The position numbers were made by a program, and so were the translations under genes. Shown here in pieces: positions 33,201 through 44,028 of a DNA stretch of 64,000 bases. Position 1 is the first letter of the stretch. Each line of letters begins with the position of its first letter. Source of the DNA: Diphasiastrum complanatum (taxonomy: Eukaryota > Streptophyta > Lycopodiopsida > Lycopodiales > Lycopodiaceae). The stretch is taken from contig CM055095.1 of the NCBI GenBank assembly GCA_029204225.1, positions 41,535,719-41,599,718 on the forward strand, written 5' to 3'. The notes below the pieces were generated by a model. It had not been told where the DNA came from and ran no database searches. It was given only the letters and a program-made list of their open reading frames with translations.

Positions 33201-33950
33201 CATCCTATAGGGTGCTCGTGAAGTTGGTTCTGTTCCTGGTACCAACTCAATCTTATGGTCCACTGGTCTTCGAGAAGGTAATCTAGTTGGGAGTTCTTCC
33301 GAAAACACATCGCTAAATTCCTCTACCAAATCTGCCACCTCCTTTGGCAAGTCTTTCTACTGTGTGTTTTTCCCTTCTGGAACCTCTCTATAGATACAAA
33401 GAAAGCACTTTGACCTTTTCCCTTTTGCTATGCTTTTTATCACAGATCCAGCAACCAGATTTTGTTCAATATTAGTACCCTTAGCATTCCCTCCAGGCAG
33501 AGCTTTTGTCATACAGATTTGTCCCTTGTAATCCAAGAGGACCAAGTTTGAGCTCCTACCCAAAACTGCGATATAGTATTCATTTAGCCAGGGGAGGCCC
33601 AAAATCACATCGAAGACATCCATCTCTAAAATCAGAAAGCTAAGTTTAGCCTTCCATCTCCTAATCTGCACCGGGATGTTCAATGTTGCTTTGTCTGCAT
33701 CAAGTGCTCCCTTTGCTGTTTCTACCTTGAGCGTTGATGTCACATTCCTGGTCGACAAGTTGAACTGTTCCACTACGCTCCTTGAAATATAGTTATGTGA
33801 AGCTCCGGAGTCGATCATGAAATATGACTTCCTCCCCGCTATTTTTCTGGATAGGAATAATAATCTCGAACCAATCTTGGGGGTTGCCCCATGGAAGCTC
33901 CTTTCCACACTTGTGTGTCGTCCACCCACAAATGTAGACTCCTCTTTCAA
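33201..33950 (-). pseudogene. Gypsy-4 protease
   Basis: 197-codon minus-strand frame 33950-33357. Active site MIDSGASHNYISRSV with a normal D-S-G, followed by VILGLPWLNEYYIAV (the ILG-x-DWL-like motif). Gag is absent: sequence to the right of about 34040 belongs to Copia-2. Confidence 0.9.
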
Positions 33951-34085
33951 CTCCCAACTAGATCAGGTCATCTGGAAGAAATTAAGCAACCAGGGGTTAT
34001 TCAGGTCCAAACAAGCACACCACAAATGAACATACCAACCAAAGCAAACACAGAGGATCCCTCTCAAGCCACATTCCCCTTGAGA

Positions 34086-34910
34086 TTAGACATAGGACCT
34101 TTGCCTAGCCACGCCCACACAAATCTCATTGCCTCCCCAGCTTGCATCAAAATATTCACTGAGCTGATGAAGATTGTCGTTGTTGACTTCTCCATAGCAG
34201 ATGCACTGGTCCATGGTAGCTTGAATATACCTCATGACTCTAATGAGAGCCTTCGAATGGGTAATGTCAGGATTAGCTATATATTGGCTGAGTAAGCTTA
34301 CTACAAAAGAGATGTTAGCAGGTCTTGTACAGACCATTGCATGCATGAGCGATCCAAATATCGATAGATAAGGATACTCTCTCATCTGCTCCTCTTCCTT
34401 CTTGGTCTAGGGACATTGGTCCTTTGACAAATGCAGCCCTGGATCCATCGGTGAGTGAGCTAACTTACAATTCATTAGATTGTATCTGTCAAGAACATTG
34501 TGAAGATACCTTTGTTGAGTGATATAGATCAGCTGTCTTACTCTGTCTCTATGGATCTGACTGCCCAGACAGAAGTGAGCTTCGTCCAGATCAGTCATGT
34601 CGAACTCAAAAAATAACCTTTGTTTAAAATCCTTGAACAAATTGGTATTGTTGCTGAAAAGCAACATATCATCCACATATAAGGTGATGATAATGAAGGA
34701 TTGCTGCATCGACTTGGAATAGATGTTGCAATCAGCAGTGCTTGGTTGGAACCTTTGTTCGATGAGGAATGTGGTGATCCTCTGAAACCAAGCTCTGGCG
34801 AATTGTTTCAAGCCGTAGAGTGCCTTATGGAGTTTACAGACATGATTCTTCATGCCTTCCAGAACATATCCTTTGTATTGAAATCGGACTATTGCAAACT
34901 CTGGGTGCAT
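34086..34910 (-). pseudogene. Copia-2 reverse transcriptase and RNase H
   Basis: 34910-34407 is open for 167 codons: NHVCKLHKALYGLKQFARAW, STADCNIYSKSMQQSFIIIT, LYVDDMLLFSNNTNLFKDFK with an intact YVDD, and HSPMDPGLHLSKDQCP. A frameshift leads to 34385-34086 (YLSIFGSLMHAMVCTRPANI, ALIRVMRYIQATMDQC, EYFDASWGG), the RNase H start. Same family as Copia-1. Confidence 0.92.
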
Positions 34911-35330
34911 GTGTCTGATTCAAAGAGAGCTACTTGAAGCCAAGCTAGATGTACACTTCTTGTTTGACTATGAGATGGAATTGTGAAAGTCAAGTTTTGT
35001 GAGACGAACATGGTACTTCAAACAAACGAAAAGAGATAGTTCGTATGCGGATCAAACTGGTGCGACTCCTTGGCTCTACATGAGGTCAATGGTTACATTT
35101 CTTTTTGATAAACTACACCATAGTCCTTCTGGAGAATTTATCAATAAAAATTATAAAGTATTTTGCATCCTTCAGAGAAGGATTCTTCATTGGGCCACAA
35201 ATGCCTAAATGTACAATATCAAACAATCTTGTAGCAGTATGCTAATGGCTTGATCTAAATGGTTTCCTAGCCTGTTTACCAACTAGACAGTCTTGATAGA
35301 CAAGTAACTTGATTTATCACTAGGATAGTC
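34911..35330 (-). pseudogene. Copia-2 integrase remnant
   Basis: Broken minus-strand pieces correspond to PSLKDAKYFIIFIDKFSRRT and the surrounding Copia-1 integrase, followed by a deletion that joins integrase to RT. Confidence 0.7.
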
Positions 35331-35835
35331 TAGAAAGTAAAATTTTACTTGCTTGTATAGAAATACTGAGCGCCTGACTAGAGGCAGAAAAGAAATGACT
35401 TAATCTATACAAGTACCCATGTCTCTTTCCGAGTGCTAGGATCTTGTCTGTCCTATCAACTACTTTGCACTGATCAGATTCAAATTCTACTTTATGTCCT
35501 AAATCTGTGATTCTGCTTATAGAGAGTAGATTCATAGATAAGTTGGGTACATATAGGACTTTAGAAAGTAGCCTAGACTGTTCATTTGCAAAGCTCAATC
35601 TCACAGTACCTTTACCTTTAATAGCTTGGGTGCTATTATTGCCAAGGTGAACATATTTGTTGGTACTGTAGGGTGTATAGGACTCAAAAAAACCAATGAG
35701 GCTAGTCATATGATGAGTGGCACCAGAATCCAAGAACCAAGAACTGTCGTTGGATTCCCCTTGATGGCTGGTCATGAAGGCATCATGATCCGCTTCTTGA
35801 ATGGGCTGTGAATCTTCTGTAATTGCATTGGCCAC
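35331..35835 (-). pseudogene. Copia-2 protease
   Basis: 171-codon frame with SSWFLDSGATHHMTSLIGFF, closely similar to the Copia-1 protease, then the domain up to the zinc module of integrase where it breaks. Confidence 0.9.
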
Positions 35836-36650
35836 TTGATGCGACTGTCCCTTGCTGTTGTTCTTAGCTTGTAATATCAGATAGTCTTGAATCTCGTGGT
35901 TGTTTCATTTGCAGTATCTATAGAACAACTTCTTCTTTGTTTGCAGATTCAACTGTTCTTTGTGATGTGCTGGTTTCTGGTCTTGCTTTGATTGCTCCGG
36001 ACCTTTCTTTTTCTTCTGCTTAGTTGTGCTCTTATTGGTGTACAAACTGTGAGAATCAGTTGAGGAACTAGAGACTTTGTTCCTCTGCGTGTCTTCTTGC
36101 AACAACATTGTAATGACTCTCGAAAGAGTCAGCTCTGGATGTGTCGTGATGATCATTACCCAGCTGTCTTATGAGCTTGACAAGTTTGTAAGCAATTGCA
36201 TCACTGCGTCTTGATCGTCTATGACAGATCCGACAACGACCATTTGCTTCAGCAAGTTCTTGAATTGGTTGATGTGATTCTACAGGGAATCACCATTCGC
36301 CATCTTGAGGGAGTAAAATTTCTTTCTGGGATGTAGCTTGGAAGCTATATCTTGCACTTTGTATAATATGCTCAAGATGTCCCAGACTTCTTTGGATGTT
36401 TGAGCTTCGGATGCATGGCCGATCTGAGTATCCGAAATGTTGAGGATGATCAACGCGAATGCCTTTCCATCCTTCAACTTCCATCTGGAGATTGCTGTGT
36501 CATCAGCTTCGAGTTTCCCTTCTGCACCTGTAACAACGCCATACAACTCCTTAGCCATTAGCACTGTTTTTATCTTAAATTTCCACAGATGGTAATTGGC
36601 TCCATCAAGCTTGTCCATGATAGGATTGGCTTTCCCTTGAGAATCCATGT
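35836..36650 (-). pseudogene. Copia-2 gag
   Basis: 36648-36280 reads MDSQGKANPIMDKLDGANYH, LWKFKIKTVLMAKELYGVVT and VWDILSILYKVQDIASKL, the complete N-terminus of a UBN2-type Copia Gag. It continues in other frames to the CCHC remnant at about 35930 (FYRYCK). 36026-36045 is the empty site for the TIR element in Copia-1. No 5' LTR is seen to the right. Confidence 0.9.
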
Positions 36651-36929
36651 GGAAGATTAGTCTAGGTGATAGGAATAACTATCAGTGACTTAAGTATGAA
36701 AATCTAACACTAAATTATAGAACAAGAAGACAATTACTCTATCAGCTAGTAGAGTCTTGTTACTGTGGAAGCTTATCAGGCTACAAAAATTGAAAAATGA
36801 AATTGTAGAAACTATTTTAATTAAAGTTCAATCATACTTGGATGCAAATGTGATATAAGGTGCATGTGATGTATCTGGAATTAGTAAAAATGCTTATTTT
36901 ACTTTTTTTAGAATAGTTTTTTTTTCCAA

Positions 36930-38148
36930 GTGATGGTGAAGAAAATTTATCTTCCACGTCCATATCGGGTAAGATTAGCAAAAAATTATTATAATGACGG
37001 AGTGTTCAAAGTAGTTGGCCAACCACTTCATATAACCGAATTATACAAATCAGAATATGGTGAGTTCAATTACAACGCTTGCAATAATATTTTCTTTGAT
37101 ATTGAAAATGTTCTAAAATATATTATTCGATTGACGAACATCAAGTAAATGGAAAGATCATTATTGTAATAAAATTGGATGAATTTGAAATCATCAAGGA
37201 TCAAAAGTTGGAACGAGTGAGTGTCACTTTGATGAACAAAATTTCAGATACAGATGATCGAACGTTTAGTGTTCAATCGGAAAATCACATATGGTGGTTG
37301 GTGGCATTCCAGGTATACCTTTCAATTTTCATTTAGAATATCGTTATTAACAATTCATACCTTGCTAGTTTTTATTGACATGTCATGCATTACTTGCTTT
37401 TCTACAGGTCTTGAAAGAGGACCATAAAATACTTTCATGGATATTTTCAAGAAATTATGGCAAGATTATAAAGAGACATTTGGAGGGTGAGAAATTTACA
37501 GTCAAAAATCATTGAAGTTTTCAAATTCAATGGCACCTTGCAGGGGATTTGAAAACATTAAAATGTATGTATAATGTCTCTCAATAAGCCATCAATTGGA
37601 GGTGCTAAAGCAAGAAGATTCTTATCCAATCACACATGCAAAGAATCAAGTGTCAGATATGAAATTTGGAGAGAAATTGTTCAAGCCACACAAACACTGG
37701 AAGGAAGTAATCGAGTGGAAAAGGGACAAGTGTGGAACAACTTAGACAAACTCATAGGTGTTATCAGGAAAGAAAACCTATCATCAGAAGATATGAGGAC
37801 TTTGCAAAATCATTGCACCACATTTGTAAAATCTGTACATGATTGTTGGGAAAAAAACAATGGTACTCATTACATGGTGCTAATCTATATCTTTATCTGG
37901 TACTTTTCTCATTCAGACTTATATTTTTTTCTATTGATGTAACTAATCAAAACTATTGTTTGCAGCACATCCTTCTTCATCATGCAACTTATTTTGCAAA
38001 GGAATATGGAAGCTTAAGTATCTGGTCATCACAAGGCATGGAAAAATCTCATTGGCAAGTCAGTGGTTTTATAGAAGAGCACAATTTAGATATCAAGCTA
38101 AAAATTCGCCAAGTGTTACGATTTTTTGAAAGGCATTCAAATTCATAA
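36930..38148 (+). pseudogene. Transposase-like gene of element copy A
   Basis: Plus-strand gene with two clear introns (37313-37407 and 37877-37975, both GT-AG). Exon pieces read SVTLMNKISDTDDRTFSVQS, WWLVAFQ joined to VLKEDHKILSWIF, then WHLAGDLKTLKCMYNVS, then a domain ending DCWEKNNGTHYM joined to HILLHHATYFAKEYGSLSIW and SSQGMEKSHWQ. The GDLKxL block, a spaced HYMHILLHH and the (S/G)QGxEK motif are what I remember from large uncharacterised transposase-like proteins of diverse eukaryotes; the exact superfamily is not identified. It is damaged: a stop at 37513-37515, a frameshift near 37575 and mixed frames upstream of 37200. It ends 50 bp from the convergent gene on the other strand. Confidence 0.55.
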
Positions 38149-38197
38149 CAAAAGAGAGATCCTTGTAATATATCAAAAAAATATTACAAAAAATTGT

Positions 38198-39746
38198 TTA
38201 ATTATCATCATCATCCTCTTCAAGATTCAGACGGATGGTATTGTCATGAAGGAATAATTTCCTTTCATATGGATCCAAAAATTCTAAATTTTTTCTTTTG
38301 TTCATATCAATGTAATCCGAATAAAGGGCCATTGCAGATGATCTTTTTGTAGTCTCATTGAGAGTATAACCCAATATTTTAATAGCCAAATCTCTTTTCA
38401 CAAAAATTATTTTTTATGTTCCTCTTGTGTACTTATGGCCTCCTAAACAAACTGATAATGATTTGATGGCCATAATGACAGTGGTTGCATATGGATTAAA
38501 AGATGAATGATATATAAAAATCTCATTATTTTGAAAGTTTTTCAAATAATGAGATAGGGACACATCCTTTCTCCCGGCTGATACACCTCGGACGCCTCAA
38601 TGTCTCATACCAAAGGCATCTATTTCAATAGCATCCTGTAAATGAGTAAAGAAAATAAATTTAGAATGATACATAACACTGCAAACTCATACTTTAACAC
38701 AGTGTTTGAAATAAGAAAACTGAACAATATCAATACCAATATAATATCTACGTACCAGATCATAATCATCGTATTCAACGACATTTGCTCTGCTAATGTC
38801 ATGTCCTCCAATGGCCTCTACATTTTCGAAGGGGATATATCTAGGCCTTGGGGGATATTTTTTTTGGAATTTCAAGAATTCCTCCTCTGTAGGCAAAGTT
38901 TTTTCGTAGGCTTTAGATTTTTCAATCATGGCCTCCAAGGCCTCATTGCCAGATTTTCAATTGCCATCTTTATCATAATCTATCTCACTTTCAAAGTCAT
39001 CATATGTGTAATCAACAATGTCAAAAAATTCTGATAAATTTTGTGCAAAAATCGAGAGGATTTCATCCTCTCTCAAATTCAAAACATCTTCTATATCATT
39101 AAATGAAATGTAACTTTCATTATTTATAAAATATAAGGGAACATCGAGAAGAATTAATTGATGAAAAGGAGATGTAGATGGAAGAGAATCAGAGAGGATT
39201 ATAGGAACGAGGGAGAGTTTTTTGATAATTTGAAGCCATAGATGCTTCAGCTTCAACCCCTATATCAGTATCTGCATCAACTACATCAACTAGAGCAGAT
39301 GCAGATGTTTCAATCAAAGGAACAGTTGAAGATTCAACAGACTCATCATCTGGAATTTCAGCAGATATGTAAAAGACAAAAGCCATTCCTTTGATTAGAA
39401 GGAGACATATTCTTTTGTGGATACCACAATATATATTTCTTTTGAAATGGTCATACAAGTTAGAGTACTTTCTATTGTGTTTATGCTTAGAGGATGGTTG
39501 GGAATGCACAAGGTCTAAAAAATGAACGAAACAAAAACTATCTATATTCTGAACAGGAGTACTAATAATCTAAGAAAAAATATCAAGATAAGAAATTAAA
39601 TTATAATGATTCTCATAAACTAGCTTATCGATATCGAAGGGAGCACAAAAAATACTCAAAAAATACTCTAATTTTTCAGATGGAATGTCACTAGCATTCA
39701 AAAAATTCAGAAGTTTGTTATCTGAGGACATGGAGGAATTAGCCAT
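38198..39746 (-). pseudogene. Element gene 2, copy A (unknown protein with acidic tail)
   Basis: Minus-strand gene starting MANSSMSSDNKLLNFLNAS at 39746. Further pieces are HNRKYSNLYDHFKRNIYCGI, GMAFVFYISAEIPDDESVES, then, after a frameshift near 39230, YISFNDIEDVLNLREDEILS, TLPTEEEFLKFQKKYPPRPR and IGGHDISRANVVEYDDYDL. A 120-bp GT-AG intron (38755-38636) follows, then a last exon with SLSVCLGGHKYTRGT and ending LNLEEDDDDN with a stop at 38198. In-frame stops near 39570, 38936, 38600 and 38410 show decay. Function unknown. Homologous to 60698-61288 in copy B, where it is again head to head with the histone-protease gene. Confidence 0.65.
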
Positions 39747-41467
39747 ATTGAACTTGTTATTGGTTCAACGCGACTGAATGATTTTGGTCGAGGACTGAAC
39801 AATAGTGCCCGTGTTGATCCGATATTGTTAGGACGAGACTAAAATTTTCCGTGAGCACATGTTAGAAGAGGCTTATATTGCTTCAGCACGTCTGAATGAA
39901 TCCGACCATGCACTATATGTGAAGGCGCATGTCGATTCGATATCGCGAGAAAGAAAGAAAATAAAATGACGAGGGAGTTCCGAATAAAAGATCACGGAAT
40001 CGAAATAAAAGTGGTACCCATATTTATAGCCTATTCCTGTTGATCACAGCCATACATTTGTCAAATAATGAATTGAGGAGCACGAATCATCATTAGCCTT
40101 GACCCTAAAATTTGTACATGTGCTGGAATACATTATATAGTCTATCACTAGCCTCATCGAATCATCGTTAAACAAATAATAAACAAATGTTAAATGGACA
40201 TTATTGAAAAACGTGTACGAGGGCAATTATTACAGTCTCTTGCCCTATTTAAGCACCGTAAAGACAGAATTTTTCCTTTTGAGATAATGTTCATTCAGAA
40301 TATTTTCATAAGGTGGAGCATTTTGACATGGCTGATATCGATTCCACGCAAAAAGACAAGTGCTTCAGAGGAACAAATCAAATGGGCGCGCATTGATTCA
40401 ATACTCCCATATGGCGAATCAGATATCGGATCAGCGCGCCCGTCCCAAAAAAAAAAAATTTCAACTTGAACTACGCGCGTTGATTCGCTATTGGAATCCA
40501 TTATGAATCATCAAAACTTGCTTCGGGAGACTCTTCATACATCCAAAGCTTAAAAAAATCTGTCGAAGCAAGCTTTGATGGTTCATAATGCGTTCCAATA
40601 TATTTTCAGTGCATCTCATATATCAGGTCAGCGCGCTTGGTAGAAGAAAGTTATTTTTCACTTGGACTGCGCGCATCGAATCGCTATTGCAGGGAAAAAA
40701 AGATTTTTGGAATTGTCAAAATTATTGGACCCCATTATGCATGATCAAGGCTTGATTCGGTAGACTCTTCATACTATCCAAAGATATGCAAAATCTATCG
40801 AGTCAAGCTCTGGTCATTCATATTCCGTGCAATATTGGTTCAGCGTGGGAGAATAGCCCCTCTAGTTTACACATGCAGTATATGCGCGTCGATTTGTTAT
40901 TGGGTGAAATAATGGTCGTTCAATCATTATAATCTCCAAAATTATAATGATTGGATATAAAAAAAGGTTAGATATTTATAGCTTAACCTTGTCAATTTCA
41001 ACAATAAATTGTAGATGTGACCATACTTTTCTAGAATTAATTGTAGATGTGACCATACTTTTGTAGAAATTATTTGTGGTCGTTATTATTGACTAAGCAT
41101 TTTGATGAAAGATGGATATTAAGTTTGATTTGATTGACAAGCCTCTGAATATCTTGAAGTAATCATCAGCGTAATCCGAGACTCGGACATCCAAACCACC
41201 ACGTATGCAATCATTTTGGATTTTATCTATATATATAGATGGACGATGCTGAAATTTTTTTGCTTAAAGTTCGTATCGTTCTCTACTGCCATGCGGTATC
41301 GATTCAACGAGTCCGAAGCAACCTACCTACATTTCGCTTTTACTCGCGTGCACCCATCCGCTACCAGGCATCGGTTTGGTTAAGTTCAGGTATCAGTTCG
41401 ACGCGCTCGACCTGAATTCTGATCTTGAGTTCTCCTTCTTCACGTGCTGATCCGATATTGGATACTA
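39747..41467. promoter_or_regulatory. Divergent promoter region of element copy A with motif cluster
   Basis: Separates gene 2 (minus) from the histone-protease gene (plus). TATA-like boxes: TATAAATA on the minus strand near 40022-40029, about 280 bp from the minus ATG, and CTATATATATAGATGG near 41226-41241, about 230 bp from the plus ATG. At least eight copies of a motif close to GCGCGTYGATTCGATATYG or its inverse occur (39808, 39925, 40384, 40428, 40473, 40621, 40668, 40883, 41441). No ORF of note. Confidence 0.6.
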
Positions 41468-42421
41468 ATGATGTGGACTAAGCAAATCGCACGAGTCCAC
41501 CCTGGTGGAATTCCAATCATAGGAGGGGGTCAGGGAAATGCACCACCACCGCCTCGCTCACCACCACCTCCTCCTAGGCCAAGGGGCAGACGAAGAGACC
41601 CACCCTAGGTCAAGGATATTTGGAAGCTACAGAAGACCAATAATCTTCTGATTCTGAAAGCTCACATACAGAGATCCATCAGACAAGTTACAAGAAGAAT
41701 TTTCCTCTCCTAATAAATCTCCTCCTCCTTCAAAATCTCAGTCTCCTCCTACCCCCAAAAATATTAGTTTCCCACCTCCTGTTTTAGGAAATGATGTAGA
41801 TGATTTTGTAAATATAAAGGCAAAATAAATTTTGAATGACAATTCTTTTTGTGGTTTATTTGTATTACTTCCTTCACCCCCTGCACTTGCCTTTGTAAAT
41901 ATTCCTCAATATGTACAGTATGACCATTGTTAAATACATATCTTAAAGCTTTAGGTCCTCGATACAGTTTTAAGATGCCGAAGACCAATGCTGGTTTTCT
42001 CCTTTCTAAATTAGATACTAGTGAATTAGAAAGTAGGGATAAAATGCTAGGGGACAATGTAGGAGGTGGGTCAATTCAGTACTGGATGGAGTTTTTCCAG
42101 ACCCCATTGTTTATAGATGTTGGCATTGTTTTCTCTTCAATTCATGGCTGCATTTGATTTCCCTGATTTCAAAAGTCTGCACGATGATATGCTCCAATAC
42201 GTCAGACTGGGGACTCCAATCCTCGTGCTCCCATACATAACAAAGTAAGGGTTTTTTTCAGATTTTATTAAATTGAATTTTTCATATGAATTTTGATTTC
42301 ACATTGGTTCTCATAAATTTATTGTTTTTTGATTGTAGTGATCATTGGAGCTTATATGTATTGTCCTTATATGTCAATGATGAGGGTTTGTGTTATCCAG
42401 TTTGTTTAAAGATGAACTCTA

Positions 42422-42512
<91 letters not shown>

Positions 42513-43108
42513 TGCCAGGAGCCATATCCAGAAAATACTGGAACTCTTTTCAGTGCCACATGCAATAGCATATAGGAAGCTGAAAATGATTGATGTAGAG
42601 GTGAAAATTTATCAATATCGGTTCGATGCGCCCTTGTAGTTATTGTTTCATTTCTTTTCATATCGTGCGTGCTGATCTGATATTCAAACAATATTTTTTG
42701 GATATCGTGCGCACTTGTTTCCGTTGTAGATTTTATTATAACCTCCTACACGTTGATCCGATATTTCTTAATGTTAAAATTTTGTTACTAACTTTCGTTT
42801 ATAGTGGATACTACAGTCCTCCCAACAGGTTGATTCTGTCAATTGTGGTTGGTATACGATATGCAATGCCAAACACTTTTTCATTTGGCCTGCACTACAA
42901 GATGAACTTCCTAATCTGGGAGAGGTAATCTTCAATTAATAACATTTAGTTGTGTTTTTGTTTTTTTTTCATAATCAAATTCCTAATAATGAATCTTTGA
43001 TTAATAACATTTAACTGTGTTTTTGTTTTTTTTCAGTTTAAATGCCCGAAGGTCTCCCCAATGAAGATAATGCACTTTAGGCAGGAGACCATAAGGCTTG
43101 TAATCTAA
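41468..43108 (+). pseudogene. Decayed CENH3-like/Ulp1 protease fusion gene, copy A
   Basis: Homologue of the intact gene at 62133-63842. It opens MMWTKQIARV (copy B MARTKQIAHL), then a Pro/Arg-rich tail, VKDIWKLQKTNNLLILKAHI and QRSIRQVTRRIF, that is, the N-terminal part of the histone fold up to the second helix. A TAG (about 41607) replaces the Trp codon of copy B. The rest of the fold is deleted. Protease exons: exon 1 ends VLPYIT at 42244; exon 2 42339-42600 (DHWSLYVLSL, CLKMNSITHTH); exon 3 42817-42924 (SSQQVDSVNCGWYTICNAKH); exon 4 from 43037 (FKCPKVSPM) to a TAA at 43106. Intron positions and the 108-bp exon 3 match copy B. A (CA)43 tract lies in exon 2, so the copy is likely dead. Confidence 0.8.
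42423..42508. repeat. (CA)43 microsatellite inside a protease exon
   Basis: 86 bp of perfect CA repeat within exon 2 of the copy A histone-protease pseudogene. Read in frame it gives an HTHTHT run directly after KMNSIT; copy B has KMNSLKCTH at that point. The exon is 69 bp (23 codons) longer than in copy B, so the frame is kept. Confidence 0.97.
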
Positions 43109-43612
43109 AATTCATATCCAGTTGCAGTGGTAGAGTGTTCTCCACCCAAGCTACTTCCAACAGGAGAAATGGATTTAGAGATCATAGATAGTTGATACTA
43201 ATAAAAAGTTGGTCTCACTTGATGTGGATGAGACACATGTACAAATTTTTTTTATAGAAATATATTTACAATTTTCTATGGTTGTTCTCACTTGTTTGTT
43301 TTCTTGTTATTAATTCTGGTTATTATTCATTCATTTTCAATTTCTACGGTTTTCCAACATGTTTGTTTTTCATAGCCTTGGTCTGCCTTGCTTTTACCAT
43401 GGTTTTTTTTGGATAAGTTCAGAAAGATGATTTGATCAAATCTTTGCCACAACCAATCCAAACATGTGACATAAGTTCACTTAGATTTATTGCAACAAAG
43501 CTTTGATCAGATCATATTCTGAACATATCCAAATATGCCAAGACAAGGACAATACAAACCAAGGCAATGAAAACAAAAAATACAACCGATATATCCGAGA
43601 CTTTAACAAGGG

Positions 43613-43800
43613 AACGCGTCGATTCGATATCTGATTGTAGTGGTCACTGGAGTTCAAGTGACCGAAGATCTCCCCAATGGAGATAATGCATTTCCTGTAG
43701 AAGACAATGAATCTTGTTATCAAAAACTCATATTATCCAGTTGCAATTACATTGTGATTTGCACCATGGAAATGGAGATCATAGAAATGAAAGAGCCTCA
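43613..43800 (+). repeat. Partial duplication of protease gene ends
   Basis: GATTGTAGTGGTCACTGGAG at 43632-43651 resembles the exon 2 acceptor and start (42331-42350). It is joined to a copy of the exon 4 region: CGAAGATCTCCCCAATG at 43662 matches CGAAGGTCTCCCCAATG at 43047, and ATCCAGTTGCA and GAGATCATAGA recur in order. So a shortened second copy of the gene's 3' part lies 0.6 kb downstream of the first. Confidence 0.65.
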
Positions 43801-44028
43801 TAGAAAAAGTGGTTCATATATTTTCAAAAATAATGTATACAAAAAATTGTATTACATAATACAAAATTCCATTGTTCATAATCTATGGATCTTCAATTTT
43901 GATGGATGTTCCAATATCTTTGCATTTTATATGCTCTTCATGCCTTACTTTTACTAGCACAAGAGAAATTGTTTTAGTTAAGTTTTTGAAACTGATTCAC
44001 TTAGAAAGACAAAAAAAAAAGAATATTT

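Noticed and set aside
42422-42691. Minus-strand ORF rich in VCVCVC
   Set aside because: Antisense of the (CA)43 tract in the copy A protease exon.
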